Below, piece by piece: positions 1 to 10,428 of a stretch of DNA of 64,000 nt. Under the pieces are notes generated by a model. The model saw only the letters and a program-made list of their open reading frames with translations, ran no database searches and was not told the origin of the DNA. The translations under genes were made by a program, and so were the position numbers. How positions within the stretch are numbered: position 1 is the first letter of the stretch; each line of letters opens with the position of its first letter. Origin of the DNA: an uncultured Alphaproteobacteria bacterium (lineage in GTDB: Bacteria > Pseudomonadota > Alphaproteobacteria > Micropepsales > Micropepsaceae); the NCBI GenBank assembly GCA_903837555.1, contig CAILUV010000098.1, forward strand, positions 1 to 64,000. The letters are read 5' to 3'.

Positions 1-1860
1 GCCGAAGAGGAAGAAGAGGGCGGCGAGAAGCAGCCCAAGCAGGGCACCGAGGCGCTGGCAGCCTATTGCGTCAACCTCAACGAGAAAGCCAAGTCCGGCA
101 AGGTTGATCCCCTGATCGGCCGGGCCGCCGAAGTGGACCGCACCATCCAGATCCTGTGCCGCCGCCAGAAGAACAACCCGCTGTTCGTGGGCGACCCCGG
201 CGTGGGCAAGACTGCCATCGCCGAAGGCCTGGCGCGCAAGATCATTCGCGGCGAAGTGCCTGAAGTGCTGCGCGGTTCCATCATCTATTCGCTCGACATG
301 GGTTCGCTGATCGCCGGCACACGCTATCGCGGCGATTTCGAAGAGCGGCTCAAGACGGTGGTGAAGGAGCTGGAAGGCCAGAAGGGCGCCATCCTGTTCA
401 TCGACGAAATCCATACCGTGATTGGAGCTGGTGCCACATCGGGCGGCGCGATGGATGCGTCCAACCTGCTCAAGCCCGCGCTGGCGCAAGGCACGCTGCG
501 CTGTATCGGCTCGACCACCTACAAGGAATATCGCCAGTATTTCGAGAAGGACCGCGCCCTGGTGCGCCGGTTCCAGAAGATCGACGTCGCCGAGCCGACC
601 GTCGAGGATTCGGTGAAGATCCTGATGGGGATCAAGAGCTACTTCGAGAATTACCACAAGCTGCGCTACACCGCCGACGCCATCAAGGCGGCGGTCGAGC
701 TTTCGGCCAAGTACATCAACGACCGCAAGCTGCCTGACAAGGCGATCGACGTGATCGACGAACTGGGCGCCTCGCAGATGCTGCTGCCGGAAAGCCGTCG
801 CAAGAAGGTGGTCAATGTGCGCGACGTGGAAGAGATCGTCGCCAAGATCGCGCGCATTCCCGCCAAGTCCGTGTCCAAGGACGATGCGGAGGCGCTCAAG
901 ACGCTGGAAGCTGATCTGGGGCGGGTGGTCTATGGCCAGGATGCCGCCATCGGCGCGCTGGCAACTGCCATCAAGCTGGCCCGCGCCGGTTTGCGCCAGC
1001 CGGAAAAGCCGATCGGCTCGTATTTGTTCTCAGGCCCGACCGGCGTCGGCAAGACCGAGGTCGCCAAGCAGCTCGCTCGCGTGCTGGGCGTGGAATTCCT
1101 GCGCTTCGACATGAGCGAATACATGGAGCGCCACACCGTTTCGCGCCTGATCGGCGCACCGCCGGGCTATGTCGGCTTCGACCAGGGCGGCCTTTTGACC
1201 GACGGCGTCGACCAGCATCCGCATTGCGTGCTGCTGCTCGACGAAATCGAGAAAGCGCATCAGGACATGTACAACATCCTGTTGCAGGTGATGGATCACG
1301 GCAAGCTGACGGATCACAACGGCAAGAAGATCGATTTCCGCAACGTGGTGCTGATCATGACCACCAATGCGGGCGCGTCCGATGCCGCCAAGGAAGCCAT
1401 CGGCTTTGGCCGCGGCAAGCGCGAGGGCGAGGACGAAGAGGCGATCAAGAAGCTCTTTACACCGGAATTCCGCAACCGTCTGGACGCCGTCATTCCCTTC
1501 GGCCCGCTGACCCGCGCCACCATCGACAAGGTGGTGGAGAAGTTCGTGCTGGAACTGGAAGCCCAGCTTGCCGACCGCGACGTGACATTCGATCTGACAC
1601 CCGAAGCCACCCGCTGGCTGGGCGAGAAGGGCTATGACGACGCCTTTGGTGCGCGTCCGCTCGCGCGCGTCATCCAGGACAACATCAAGAAGCCGCTTGC
1701 CGACGAAATCCTGTTTGGCAAGCTCAAGGATGGCGGCACGGTGCGCGTGTTGCTGGACCGCGAAAAAGACAAGCTGGCCTTCGAGTTCATTGCCGCAGCC
1801 GATGCGAAGCCGCGCGCGCCGCGGGGCGGCAAGAAAAAATCAGAGACGATCGAGAAATAG
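1..1860 (+). CDS. clpA: ATP-dependent Clp protease ATP-binding subunit ClpA (5' end truncated by window)
   Basis: Frame 1 is open from base 1; two AAA+ modules with Walker [10 protein letters not shown] and GPTGVGKTE, Walker B ILFIDEIH and [11 protein letters not shown]. Confidence 0.95.
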   Translation, partial: AEEEEEGGEKQPKQGTEALAAYCVNLNEKAKSGKVDPLIGRAAEVDRTIQILCRRQKNNPLFVGDPGVGKTAIAEGLARKIIRGEVPEVLRGSIIYSLDMGSLIAGTRYRGDFEERLKTVVKELEGQKGAILFIDEIHTVIGAGATSGGAMDASNLLKPALAQGTLRCIGSTTYKEYRQYFEKDRALVRRFQKIDVAEPTVEDSVKILMGIKSYFENYHKLRYTADAIKAAVELSAKYINDRKLPDKAIDVIDELGASQMLLPESRRKKVVNVRDVEEIVAKIARIPAKSVSKDDAEALKTLEADLGRVVYGQDAAIGALATAIKLARAGLRQPEKPIGSYLFSGPTGVGKTEVAKQLARVLGVEFLRFDMSEYMERHTVSRLIGAPPGYVGFDQGGLLTDGVDQHPHCVLLLDEIEKAHQDMYNILLQVMDHGKLTDHNGKKIDFRNVVLIMTTNAGASDAAKEAIGFGRGKREGEDEEAIKKLFTPEFRNRLDAVIPFGPLTRATIDKVVEKFVLELEAQLADRDVTFDLTPEATRWLGEKGYDDAFGARPLARVIQDNIKKPLADEILFGKLKDGGTVRVLLDREKDKLAFEFIAAADAKPRAPRGGKKKSETIEK

Positions 1861-1864
1861 GGAG

Positions 1865-2236
1865 ATGCGCATGAAACGGATTGGAGGTTTTGCCGCGATG
1901 GCGGTTCTGGCCGCGTCGCCGGCTTTCGCCCATCACGGCTGGAGCGGGCAGGAAGACAAGCTCGTCGATATGACCGGAACGGTGGTGCAGAGCGTCAGCC
2001 TTGCCGGCCCGCACGGCACCATGAAGGTCAGGGTCAACAACGAAGTGTGGGATGTCACCCTGGCGCCGCCGGCCCGCACCAGCCGCGCCGGTCTGACGGA
2101 AGGGAAGATCCCCGTCGGCGCCACGGTAACGGTTCGGGGCAATCGTAGCGTTCAGGGCGGGCGTCACGAGATGAAGACCATCTCGGTGAAGCATGGTGAT
2201 CAGACCTACCGCGTCTATCCCGAACGCGATATGTGA
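1865..2236 (+). CDS. Secreted DUF6152-like protein
   Basis: Signal peptide MKRIGGFAAMAVLAASPAFA followed by HHGW; start 1865 or 1871 (the ORF track's 1634 start overlaps clpA). Confidence 0.75.
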   Translation: MRMKRIGGFAAMAVLAASPAFAHHGWSGQEDKLVDMTGTVVQSVSLAGPHGTMKVRVNNEVWDVTLAPPARTSRAGLTEGKIPVGATVTVRGNRSVQGGRHEMKTISVKHGDQTYRVYPERDM

Positions 2237-2724
2237 GTGAAGCTGGCTTCCTGATCTGGCTGCAAAGTTCCGCGCTGGGCGAGTTCACGCGCTCGCTTGG
2301 CGTGTGGAGCTATGGCGTCATCAATCTCGTCCATATCCTGGGAATCGCGCTGCTCTTCGGCTCGATCCTGCTGCTGGACCTCAGGTTGATGGGCGCATGG
2401 CGCCGGGTGCCGCTGGCGGCGTTGTCGGAACCGACCACCTTCATGGCCCGCATCGGCTTTGTGCTCGCGGTGTGCAGCGGTCTTCCCATGCTGTCGGTCA
2501 ACGCATCCGAATATATCGGCAACCCGTTTCTGCTGGTGAAATTCCCCGCCATTGGTCTTGCGCTACTGAATGTTCTGCTGGTCCATCGCAGCGATGCCTG
2601 GCAGGCGCATCGCCACCGTGCGCTGATGCCGCGCGAGCGCAAACGGCTCGCCGTCGGCGCGGCCCTGTCGCTGACCTTCTGGCTGACCGCGATCACCGGC
2701 GGGCGGATGCTGGGCTACTGGTAG
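2233..2724 (+). CDS. Integral membrane protein, DUF6644-like
   Basis: 163 aa, several hydrophobic helices; GTG start overlaps the upstream stop. Confidence 0.75.
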   Translation: MSEAGFLIWLQSSALGEFTRSLGVWSYGVINLVHILGIALLFGSILLLDLRLMGAWRRVPLAALSEPTTFMARIGFVLAVCSGLPMLSVNASEYIGNPFLLVKFPAIGLALLNVLLVHRSDAWQAHRHRALMPRERKRLAVGAALSLTFWLTAITGGRMLGYW

Positions 2725-2730
2725 CGCGAA

Positions 2731-3021
2731 CTAAATCGGCGCTTTGTAGTGTTCCACTGCGGGTGGGCTGGCGAAATGCGGGCCCAAAAGCGCGCGCCAT
2801 TGCGTGAAAGCGGGGCTTTCGCGAAAACCCACCATATGATCTTCCAGCGTGTCCCATTCCGCCAGCAGAATGAAGCTATCGGGATTTTCGATGCCGCGAT
2901 GCATCTGCGCCTTGCGGCAACCCTTGGCGGAACGGATCAGGGCGGCGGCCTGGGCAAAAGCCTTTTCGAAATCCTCGGCATGGCCGGGCTTGATGGCGAA
3001 GATGGCGCGTTCGAGGATCAC
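2731..3021 (-). CDS. Antibiotic biosynthesis monooxygenase (ABM) family protein
   Basis: MILERAIFAIKPGHAEDFEKAFAQA...FILLAEWDTLEDHMVGFRES is typical of the small ABM fold. Confidence 0.8.
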   Translation of the reverse strand: MILERAIFAIKPGHAEDFEKAFAQAAALIRSAKGCRKAQMHRGIENPDSFILLAEWDTLEDHMVGFRESPAFTQWRALLGPHFASPPAVEHYKAPI

Positions 3022-3434
3022 AGGGCACTCCGGATTTTGGCGGCGATGGGTTCAAGACGCGCCGCATCTACCATGGCTTTGCCGTGCGGCGCCACGGCCA
3101 AGCCTTCCCAGCGCGGCACGATGTGGAAATGGATGTGAAAAACGCTCTGGCCGGCGGCGGCGCGGTTGTACTGCTTGATCAGGATGCCATCCGGCGCCAG
3201 CGCCTTGTCGGCGGCCTTGGCGACGCGCTGCACCGTGGCCATCATGGCGGTCAGGCCCTCGGGTGACAGGTCCAGCATGTCCTGCGCCGGTTCCTTGGGG
3301 ATCACCAGCACATGGCCGTCGGCTTCCGGCATCACGTCCATGAAGGCAAGGGTCTTTGAGTCCTCGAACACCTTCACTGACGGAATTTCGCCGCGCAGGA
3401 TTTTGGCGAAGATGTTGTTGTTGTCGTAGGCCAT
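3018..3434 (-). CDS. HIT family (histidine triad) hydrolase
   Basis: IFAKILRGEIPSVKVFEDSKTLAFMDVMPEADGHVLVIPKEPA and HIHFHIVPRW triad. Confidence 0.92.
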   Translation of the reverse strand: MAYDNNNIFAKILRGEIPSVKVFEDSKTLAFMDVMPEADGHVLVIPKEPAQDMLDLSPEGLTAMMATVQRVAKAADKALAPDGILIKQYNRAAAGQSVFHIHFHIVPRWEGLAVAPHGKAMVDAARLEPIAAKIRSAL

Positions 3435-4547
3435 CTACTTTCCCTTTTTAAACGGCGCGTGCGCCGCCAGTTCCGCGATATGGTCGGTCACCGCCGCGCG
3501 TTCCGCATCCAGAAAATTGTCCACCGCCCGCGCCAGCCCTTTGTGCGCGATGACATGGGCGCTGTAGGTTTCCACCGGCAGGTAGCCGCGCAGCAATTTA
3601 TGCTCGCCCTGCGCTCCGGCCTCAACCCGTTTCAGGCCCCGCGCAATCGCAAAGTCGATCGCCTGGTAATAACAGGTCTCGAAATGCAGGAACGGCACAT
3701 AGTCCGCCGCGCCCCAGTTGCGCCCGAACAGCACGCCGTCACCGAATAGGTTGAGCGCCCCGGCAATGGCGCGGCCATCCCTTTTGGCCATGATCAGCAG
3801 CGTCTGGCGTGACAGGCCTTGTCCCAGCCGCGAGAAAAATTCGCGGGTGAGATAGGGCGTGCCCCATTTACGTGCGCCCGTGTCCATGTAAAAAGCGAAG
3901 AACTGGTCCCAATGCGCTTCCGTGATATCCGCGCCGGTCAGCCAGTCGAACGTCACGCCCGCATCGCGCACCGCCTGGCGTTCCTTGCGCAGGTTCTTGC
4001 GCTTGGCCGATGACAGCTCGCCCAGGAACTGTTCGAACGACGTGTAACCGGGATTTTCCCAATGAAACTGCTGTCCGGTGCGCAGCAGGAATCCGGCGTC
4101 TCCCGCCGCCTGCCATTGGGCGCGCGTCAGGAACGTGATGTGCAGCGACGAGGCACCCAGCTTCTGGGCGACGCCTGCCGCCGTCTTCAGCAGCGCATCC
4201 ACATTTCCTAGTATTCGTGGGCCCGTGACGGGCGTGAAGGGCACAGCGCATTGCAGCTTGGGGTAATAATCGCCACCGGCGCGTTCCAGCGCCTCGGCCC
4301 AGCCATGGTCGAAGACATACTCGCCTTGGGAATGGCTTTTCAGATACAGCGGCATCAGCCCGTCTTCCATCAACAGATGGGCGGGCTGCCAGCCGGTCTG
4401 GCGAGAGGCCGAGCCAGAATCTTCCAGCGCGGAAAAGAATTCGAAGGTCGTGAAGGGGTGCGGCTCGGAAAGGCCGAGCGGATTGGCCAGCGCGTTCCAC
4501 CGCGCCGCGCCAATCTCACACGCACTTGTGACCAGTTTTGCGGTCAC
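3435..4547 (-). CDS. GNAT/peptidogalycan-biosynthesis-like acyltransferase (DUF482 type)
   Basis: 370 aa, EPHPFTTFEFFSALEDSGS... and C-terminal acyltransferase-like region. Confidence 0.8.
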   Translation of the reverse strand: MTAKLVTSACEIGAARWNALANPLGLSEPHPFTTFEFFSALEDSGSASRQTGWQPAHLLMEDGLMPLYLKSHSQGEYVFDHGWAEALERAGGDYYPKLQCAVPFTPVTGPRILGNVDALLKTAAGVAQKLGASSLHITFLTRAQWQAAGDAGFLLRTGQQFHWENPGYTSFEQFLGELSSAKRKNLRKERQAVRDAGVTFDWLTGADITEAHWDQFFAFYMDTGARKWGTPYLTREFFSRLGQGLSRQTLLIMAKRDGRAIAGALNLFGDGVLFGRNWGAADYVPFLHFETCYYQAIDFAIARGLKRVEAGAQGEHKLLRGYLPVETYSAHVIAHKGLARAVDNFLDAERAAVTDHIAELAAHAPFKKGK

Positions 4548-5005
4548 TTGATCTCGAAGATCGCGTCCACTTCCACCGCCACCCCGCGCGGCAGGGAGCC
4601 GACGCCAACGGCGGCGCGGGCATGCTTGCCGGCATCGCCGAACACGGCGGCGAACAGGTCGGATGCGCCGTTGCCGACTTCGGGATGCTGGGTGTAATCG
4701 GGGGCGGCATTCACGAAGACGCCAACGCGCACGACCTTCGTGACCCGGTCCAGGTCACCGATGGCGGCTTTCAATTGCGCCAGCACGTTGATGGCGCAAA
4801 GTTGCGCCGCCGCCTGGCCTGCTTCCATCGGAACATCCACGCCCAGCTTGCCGACATACTTGATGGCGCCGTCGGCAATCGGAATCTGGCCCGACACGAA
4901 CACCAGGTTGCCGGTGATGGTGCAGGGCACATAGGACGCGACGGGCACCGGCGGCGTGGGCAGGGTGACGCCAAGCTCTTTCAGGCGGGCTTCGATGACG
5001 GACAT
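4544..5005 (-). CDS. RidA family protein
   Basis: MSVIEARLKELGVTLP...GNLVFVSGQIPIADG...QAAAQLCAINVLAQLKAAIGDLDRV; start trimmed to 5005. Confidence 0.88.
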   Translation of the reverse strand: MSVIEARLKELGVTLPTPPVPVASYVPCTITGNLVFVSGQIPIADGAIKYVGKLGVDVPMEAGQAAAQLCAINVLAQLKAAIGDLDRVTKVVRVGVFVNAAPDYTQHPEVGNGASDLFAAVFGDAGKHARAAVGVGSLPRGVAVEVDAIFEIK

Positions 5006-5054
5006 GACTTTGTGATCCTGGGAATTGGGCAAATGTGAAGGTGCAAAGCCTACT

Positions 5055-6335
5055 CTACAGGCGCGGCTTTTTGAAAGCGCGACCCTTTCCGACGGCCTCG
5101 CCACCGAACTTTGCCCGTATCTTGTCCATGGCGCGTTCGGCGGCGGCGCGCTTGTCGCCTTCGGTGTCGATCAGACTGGCCGGATCGGCCCCTTGGGCGG
5201 GCGCCAGGTTCGACAGTCCAACGCCCAGCAGACGGAAGCGGGTGCCGTCGGCCTCGCGCTTCAGCGCCGGCAAAGCGGTGCGGAAGATGCGGTCGGCTAG
5301 CTGGGTCGGCGCTTCCAGGGAATTGCTGCGGGTCCTGAGGCGAAAGTCGGAGGTTTTCAGCTTCAGCACGATGGTCTTGCCCGCCAGGCCGTGCGACTTG
5401 GCCCGAGCGCTGACCCGTTCCGCCTGCCGCCACAGCACACTTTCCAGGTCGGCGAGCCGCGACAGGTCTGTGTTGAAGGTGGTTTCCGATGAAATGGTCT
5501 TCATCTCGCCGCCAGGATCGACGGGGCGGGAGTCCTGCGCGTTCGCCATCCTGTGAAGCCAGAGGCCCGTGGCGCCGTAACGCCGCGCCAGTTCGCGCGG
5601 ATCGGCGTCCTGCAACTGCCCGACCAAAGTGAGGCCATCGCGCTCCAGTTGCGCCTGCATCACCTTGCCGGCGCCGCGCATGATCCCGATCTTCTTGTCG
5701 CGCAGAAAGCTTTTGGCTTCCGCCATGCCGATCACCGCGAAACCGCGCGGCTTGTCCAGTTCGGATGCCAGCTTGGCCAGGAACTTGTTGCCCGACAGGC
5801 CGATGGAAACCGTGATGGCAATCTCGCGCTCGATCCTTGCCGTCAGCGCCGCCATGGTCTTGGCCGGGGGGCGGTTATGGATGCGCTGGGTGCCCGACAG
5901 GTCGAGATAGGCTTCATCCAGCGACAGCGGTTCCACCAACGGCGTCAGTTCCTCCATCATCTGTCGGATCTGGCGGGCCACGGCGCTGTAATGGGAATGG
6001 CGCGGCTTGAGGATCACCGCTTGCGGGCACAGCCGCTTGGCCTGGAACATCGGCATGGCGGACCGCACGCCATAGGTGCGGGCGATATAACAGCAGGTCG
6101 ATACCACGCCGCGTGTTTCCCCGCCCACGATCAGTGGCCGGTCTTTCAGCGAAGGATCATCGCGCTTTTCGATGGCGGCATAGAAGGCGTCGCAATCCAT
6201 GTGCGCGATGGTCAGCGTATCCAGTTCGGGGTGCGCCAGCACGCGGGTCGAACCACAGTTGGGGCAGGGCGCGTCAGATCTCGCGTCGGTCAGGCAATCG
6301 CGGCAGAAGGCCGGCCAGCTTTCTATTCCGGCCAC
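5055..6335 (-). CDS. dinB: DNA polymerase IV (Y family) with N-terminal CxxC...CxxC extension
   Basis: IAHMDCDAFYAAIEKRDDPSL and PLSLDEAYLDLSGT; N-terminus FCRDC...CPNC. Confidence 0.93.
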   Translation of the reverse strand: MAGIESWPAFCRDCLTDARSDAPCPNCGSTRVLAHPELDTLTIAHMDCDAFYAAIEKRDDPSLKDRPLIVGGETRGVVSTCCYIARTYGVRSAMPMFQAKRLCPQAVILKPRHSHYSAVARQIRQMMEELTPLVEPLSLDEAYLDLSGTQRIHNRPPAKTMAALTARIEREIAITVSIGLSGNKFLAKLASELDKPRGFAVIGMAEAKSFLRDKKIGIMRGAGKVMQAQLERDGLTLVGQLQDADPRELARRYGATGLWLHRMANAQDSRPVDPGGEMKTISSETTFNTDLSRLADLESVLWRQAERVSARAKSHGLAGKTIVLKLKTSDFRLRTRSNSLEAPTQLADRIFRTALPALKREADGTRFRLLGVGLSNLAPAQGADPASLIDTEGDKRAAAERAMDKIRAKFGGEAVGKGRAFKKPRL

Positions 6336-7204
6336 AACCAGGCGGCTCCTCTCACACCGCTGGAATCGCCGTGCTTGTTTTTCACGATCTTCGGCGGCGC
6401 GCCCAGCGTGAAGGCATATTTCTCCACCAGCGGCGGCAGGTCTGTGTATAGCCGCGCGATATTCGACAAGCCGCCGCCCAGCACGATCACGTCGGGATTG
6501 AGGATGTTGGTCACGGTCGCCAGGCCCCGTGCCAGCCGGTCTGTCAGACGGTCCATGGCGGCACGTTCCTCGATGTCATCGGATCCCGCAATCTCTTCGG
6601 TGCTGGCGGCGCGGCCCGTCACCCGCTTGAACTCGGCCTGCAGCGCTGGACCACTGCACCAGCTCTCCATGCAGCCGCGCTTGCCACAGTAACAGTCTGG
6701 CGCATGGGCCACTTCATGCGGCGACGGGCTGGGCAGGGGAATGTGTCCCCATTCGCCGCAGACCCCATGCGCGCCTTCCAGCACCTTGCCATGCACCACC
6801 ACGCCGCCGCCCACGCCGGTTCCGGCGATGACGCCGAACACCACGCTTGCGCCCGCTGCCGCGCCGTCGCTGGCTTCCGACAGGGCAAAGCAATTGGCGT
6901 CATTGGCCAGCCGCACCGGGCGGCCCAGCACGGCTTCCAGGTCGCGGCGCAGGGGATTGCCGATCAACCAGGTGGAATTCGCATTCTTGATCAGGCCTTG
7001 CGGCGTCTCGCACCCGGGAATCGCGATGCCGACCGTTCCCGCGCCCACCTGGGTTTCGCCCTCGCGCACCAGTTCGGCCAGGCTTTTCACGGTGCCGTCA
7101 TAGTTGCGTACCGTCGCCACCCGCTTGCGCCAGCGTTCCACGCCGCCGGGCGCGAGCGCGACGATCTCGGTTTTGGTGCCGCCCAGGTCAATTCCGAAGC
7201 GCAT
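6323..7204 (-). CDS. ROK family sugar kinase (fructokinase-like)
   Basis: MRFGIDLGGTKTEIVAL, GVIAGTGVGGGVVVHGK, CYCGKRGCMESWCSGPAL zinc/ROK motifs. Confidence 0.92.
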   Translation of the reverse strand: MRFGIDLGGTKTEIVALAPGGVERWRKRVATVRNYDGTVKSLAELVREGETQVGAGTVGIAIPGCETPQGLIKNANSTWLIGNPLRRDLEAVLGRPVRLANDANCFALSEASDGAAAGASVVFGVIAGTGVGGGVVVHGKVLEGAHGVCGEWGHIPLPSPSPHEVAHAPDCYCGKRGCMESWCSGPALQAEFKRVTGRAASTEEIAGSDDIEERAAMDRLTDRLARGLATVTNILNPDVIVLGGGLSNIARLYTDLPPLVEKYAFTLGAPPKIVKNKHGDSSGVRGAAWLWPE

Positions 7205-7479
7205 CAGACTTCCCGCAGGCCTTCTGAACCAAATGCCCGGCGCGCGGCATGGACATCTCTGGGCGCAATCTGCGCGTCCTCGCAAAAACGCAGCAGGAAC
7301 TCCTCATGCCCCAGCAGGAAGTCGAAAACAGCGGCCGCCATCTCCGGCGTGCCCGCGCCGGCCCGCAAGGAGGGGGCGTCGATGCCGGACTGGTCCAGGA
7401 AGCGCCCAAGCGCAGTTTCGTCGCCCGCGAGCCAGCCAAGGGCTTCTAAAGCCAGGATTTCCGCGTTTTCAGTGGGCAT
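7204..7479 (-). CDS. DUF3572 family protein
   Basis: 91 aa MPTENAEILALEALGWLAGDETALGRFLDQSGI; position next to divK matches alphaproteobacterial context. Confidence 0.8.
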   Translation of the reverse strand: MPTENAEILALEALGWLAGDETALGRFLDQSGIDAPSLRAGAGTPEMAAAVFDFLLGHEEFLLRFCEDAQIAPRDVHAARRAFGSEGLREV

Positions 7480-7588
7480 GGGACCGTGATCGTCAAGGGA
7501 GCGTTAAGAGATAATCCCTAATACTGGACAAAACAGCCAGTGCCCCTTTTGGGCTTTGGGAGTGGCGGTATGCCGCCGGAGAGCAACC

Positions 7589-7963
7589 ATGGACGCCAAA
7601 ACCAAGACGGTCCTGATCGTGGAAGACAATGAGCTCAACATGAAGCTCTTCCATGATCTGCTCGACGCCCACGGCTACAACATCCTCCAGACCAAGGATG
7701 GCATGGAAGCGCTGGACATCGCGCGCGAACATCATCCCGACCTGATCCTGATGGATATCCAGTTGCCGGAAGTCTCGGGCCTGGAAGTCACCAAATGGCT
7801 CAAGGAAGACGATTCCCTCAAGGGTATCCCCGTCGTCGCCGTCACCGCCTTTGCCATGAAGGGCGACGAGGAAGTCATCCGCCAGGGCGGCTGCGAGGCC
7901 TATATCTCCAAACCGATCTCGGTGACCAGCTTTCTGGAAACTGTGCGTCGCTTCATCGGCTAG
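7589..7963 (+). CDS. divK: Cell-cycle response regulator DivK
   Basis: Single receiver domain [19 protein letters not shown]...[16 protein letters not shown]...[14 protein letters not shown]...YISKPI; followed by pleD. Confidence 0.93.
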   Translation: MDAKTKTVLIVEDNELNMKLFHDLLDAHGYNILQTKDGMEALDIAREHHPDLILMDIQLPEVSGLEVTKWLKEDDSLKGIPVVAVTAFAMKGDEEVIRQGGCEAYISKPISVTSFLETVRRFIG

Positions 7964-7966
7964 GTC

Positions 7967-9346
7967 ATGACAGCCCGGGTACTCGTCGTTGATGACATAC
8001 TTTCGAACGTAAAGCTTCTGGAAGCGAAGCTGACGGCGGAGTATTTTGAGGTCATCACCGCTTTCAATGGCCTGGAATGCCTGGCCAAGATGGACGAGGG
8101 TGCGCCCGACATCGTGCTGCTGGACGTGATGATGCCCGGCATGGACGGTTTCGAAGTCTGCCGCCGCATCAAGTCCAATCCCAAGACCGCGCATGTTCCC
8201 GTCGTGATGGTCACGGCGCTGGACCAGCCGTCCGACCGCGTCGCGGGCCTGGATGCGGGCGCCGACGATTTTCTCACCAAGCCGGTGGACGATGCCGCGC
8301 TGTTCGCGCGCGTGCGCAGCCTCGTGCGCCTGAAGATGATGACCGACGAACTGCGCATGCGCGAGTCGACGGGACAGGGCATGGGCCTGATCGATCCGGC
8401 CGAAACCCTGATCGAGAACAATCTGCAGGGCCGAATCCTTGTCATTGAAGACCGCGTCGAATCCGTCGCCTGGTTCTCCAGCGCCCTGACGCCGACGCAT
8501 GAAGTTTCCTCCGCCGACACGTTTGAAGAAGCGCTGGTGCGGGTGAAGGGCGGCGATTACGACCTGATCGTGGTGTCGCTGGGCATGCGCGGGTTTGACG
8601 GCCTGCGCCTGTGCTCGCAACTGCGCTCGCTGCCCGAGGGTCGCCATGTGCCCATTCTCGTTGTCGTCAGCGACGGCGATCGCCGCAAGCTGACCCAGGC
8701 GCTGGAAATGGGCGTCAATGATTACCTGACGCGCCCGGTCGACAAGAATGAACTGGTCGCGCGCGTGCGCACGCAGCTTCGCAAGAAGCGCTACGCGGAC
8801 CGGCTGCGCCATAATGTTCAGCTGTCGCTGGAAATGGCGATTACCGACCAGCTCACCGGCCTGCACAATCGCCGATACATGAGCCGCCACCTCGACACGC
8901 TGCTGGACAATGCCAAGAAGAATGCCCGTCCGCTGGCCTTCGTGATCATGGACATCGACTATTTCAAGCAGGTCAACGACACCTACGGTCACGACATCGG
9001 CGACGAAGTGCTGAAGGAGTTCGCCGCCCGCATCGCCGCCAACACGCGCGGCATCGACTTGGCCTGTCGTTACGGCGGCGAAGAGTTCGTGGTCGCCATG
9101 CCGGACACCGACATGGCCTTTGCCTTCAACATCGCCGAGCGCCTGCGCCAGTCGATCGAGACCACGCCGGTCAAGATCAGCCGCGCGCCACACCAGCTCA
9201 ACATAACGATTTCGATTGGCATTGCCCAGGCCGAAGGCGAGGGCGATGATGCCGACAAGCTGCTGCACCGCGCCGACCAGGCGCTGTATCGGGCCAAGCG
9301 TTCGGGCCGAAACAAAGTCGTCACCGACGCCGCCCAGGCGGCCTGA
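7967..9346 (+). CDS. pleD: Diguanylate cyclase response regulator PleD (REC-REC'-GGDEF)
   Basis: REC with LLDVMMPGMDGFE; degenerate second REC; GGEEF active site with RGID I-site 5 residues upstream. Confidence 0.94.
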   Translation: MTARVLVVDDILSNVKLLEAKLTAEYFEVITAFNGLECLAKMDEGAPDIVLLDVMMPGMDGFEVCRRIKSNPKTAHVPVVMVTALDQPSDRVAGLDAGADDFLTKPVDDAALFARVRSLVRLKMMTDELRMRESTGQGMGLIDPAETLIENNLQGRILVIEDRVESVAWFSSALTPTHEVSSADTFEEALVRVKGGDYDLIVVSLGMRGFDGLRLCSQLRSLPEGRHVPILVVVSDGDRRKLTQALEMGVNDYLTRPVDKNELVARVRTQLRKKRYADRLRHNVQLSLEMAITDQLTGLHNRRYMSRHLDTLLDNAKKNARPLAFVIMDIDYFKQVNDTYGHDIGDEVLKEFAARIAANTRGIDLACRYGGEEFVVAMPDTDMAFAFNIAERLRQSIETTPVKISRAPHQLNITISIGIAQAEGEGDDADKLLHRADQALYRAKRSGRNKVVTDAAQAA

Positions 9347-9348
9347 CG

Positions 9349-10017
9349 TCAGTCTTCTTCGTCGTCCTGAACGGCCGGCTCGCCGCCGCTCATTTCCGTC
9401 ACCCGGTCGATCACCGAAGCCAGCACCTGCGGCTCGCGCGCGCCTGACACTGCCAGCTTGCCGCCGAAGATCATCGCGGGCACGCCGGTCACGCCCATTT
9501 CGCGGGCGATCTGGTCTTCGCGCGCCACCAGTTCCAGATCGGTGCCGTCTTCCAGCATCTGGGCGGTGACCACGCCGTCCATGCCGCAGATGTCGGCAAT
9601 GTCGGCCAGCACCCGGATGTCGCCGATATCCTCGCCATTTTCGAAATAGGCGATGAACAGCCGCTCCACCACTTCATCCTGCACGCCATGGCCTTCCGCC
9701 CAGCGGATCAGCCGGTGGGAATCCAGCGTGTTGGGACGGCGCTGGATGGCGGCGAAATCGAACGCGATTCCGTCTTTCTCACCCTCGGCGGCGATCAGCT
9801 TGTACATCTCGACGATCTTTTTGGGATCGTCGCCGAATTTCAGGCGCATATAGGCCTGGCGGTCCATGCCGCCGCGCGGAACGGTGGTGTCGAGCTGGTA
9901 GGGGCGCCACTTCACATCGAATACGATGCTGGGGCGCATATCCATGGCCCGCTGCAGCCGGCGCTTGCCGATGAAGCACCATGGGCAGATGGTGTCGGAA
10001 ATCACATCAATTTGCAT
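9349..10017 (-). CDS. DsbA family oxidoreductase (FrnE-like)
   Basis: MQIDVISDTICPWCFIGKRRL...GVTGVPAMIFGG. Confidence 0.9.
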   Translation of the reverse strand: MQIDVISDTICPWCFIGKRRLQRAMDMRPSIVFDVKWRPYQLDTTVPRGGMDRQAYMRLKFGDDPKKIVEMYKLIAAEGEKDGIAFDFAAIQRRPNTLDSHRLIRWAEGHGVQDEVVERLFIAYFENGEDIGDIRVLADIADICGMDGVVTAQMLEDGTDLELVAREDQIAREMGVTGVPAMIFGGKLAVSGAREPQVLASVIDRVTEMSGGEPAVQDDEED

Positions 10018-10020
10018 GCG

Positions 10021-10383
10021 TCACTTCAGGATTTGCGCCGTCATCTCGTTGGCGGACGCTACCACCTTTACCGCGCCTTTGCCCTGCGACTTGAATTCCG
10101 CGGTGGCGCTGATCGGCAGCAGGGCTTCGATCACCACCATACCGGGCGGAGGCGCGGTGGCGACGAATTCGATCGTCAGGGTTCGGTTGTTGTCACCCGG
10201 GATCACGTGCAGGCGAGGGTTCTTCCAGCCGCCGGTCTGCACCGCGCCATGGACCTGGATCGTCACGCGGCCGCTTTTCTGGGTCGCAACCACGCTGTCG
10301 ATTTTATAGACGCGCTTCTCCGCCGCCAGCGCGGGCTGCGCGCACAACAAAACAGAAGCAGCAAGCAACAGTTTCGACAGCAT
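10021..10383 (-). CDS. Hypothetical secreted protein
   Basis: Signal peptide MLSKLLLAASVLLCAQPALAA; ORF fits the minus-strand run between xthA and the frnE-like gene. Confidence 0.65.
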   Translation of the reverse strand: MLSKLLLAASVLLCAQPALAAEKRVYKIDSVVATQKSGRVTIQVHGAVQTGGWKNPRLHVIPGDNNRTLTIEFVATAPPPGMVVIEALLPISATAEFKSQGKGAVKVVASANEMTAQILK

Positions 10384-10428
10384 GGAAGGCCGGACTATAG
10401 CCCAGAATGGGGCGGCAAAAAGACGGGT

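Noticed and set aside
7493-9268. 591-aa minus-strand ORF opposite divK-pleD
   Set aside because: Shadow ORF; the plus strand has clear receiver and GGDEF domains.
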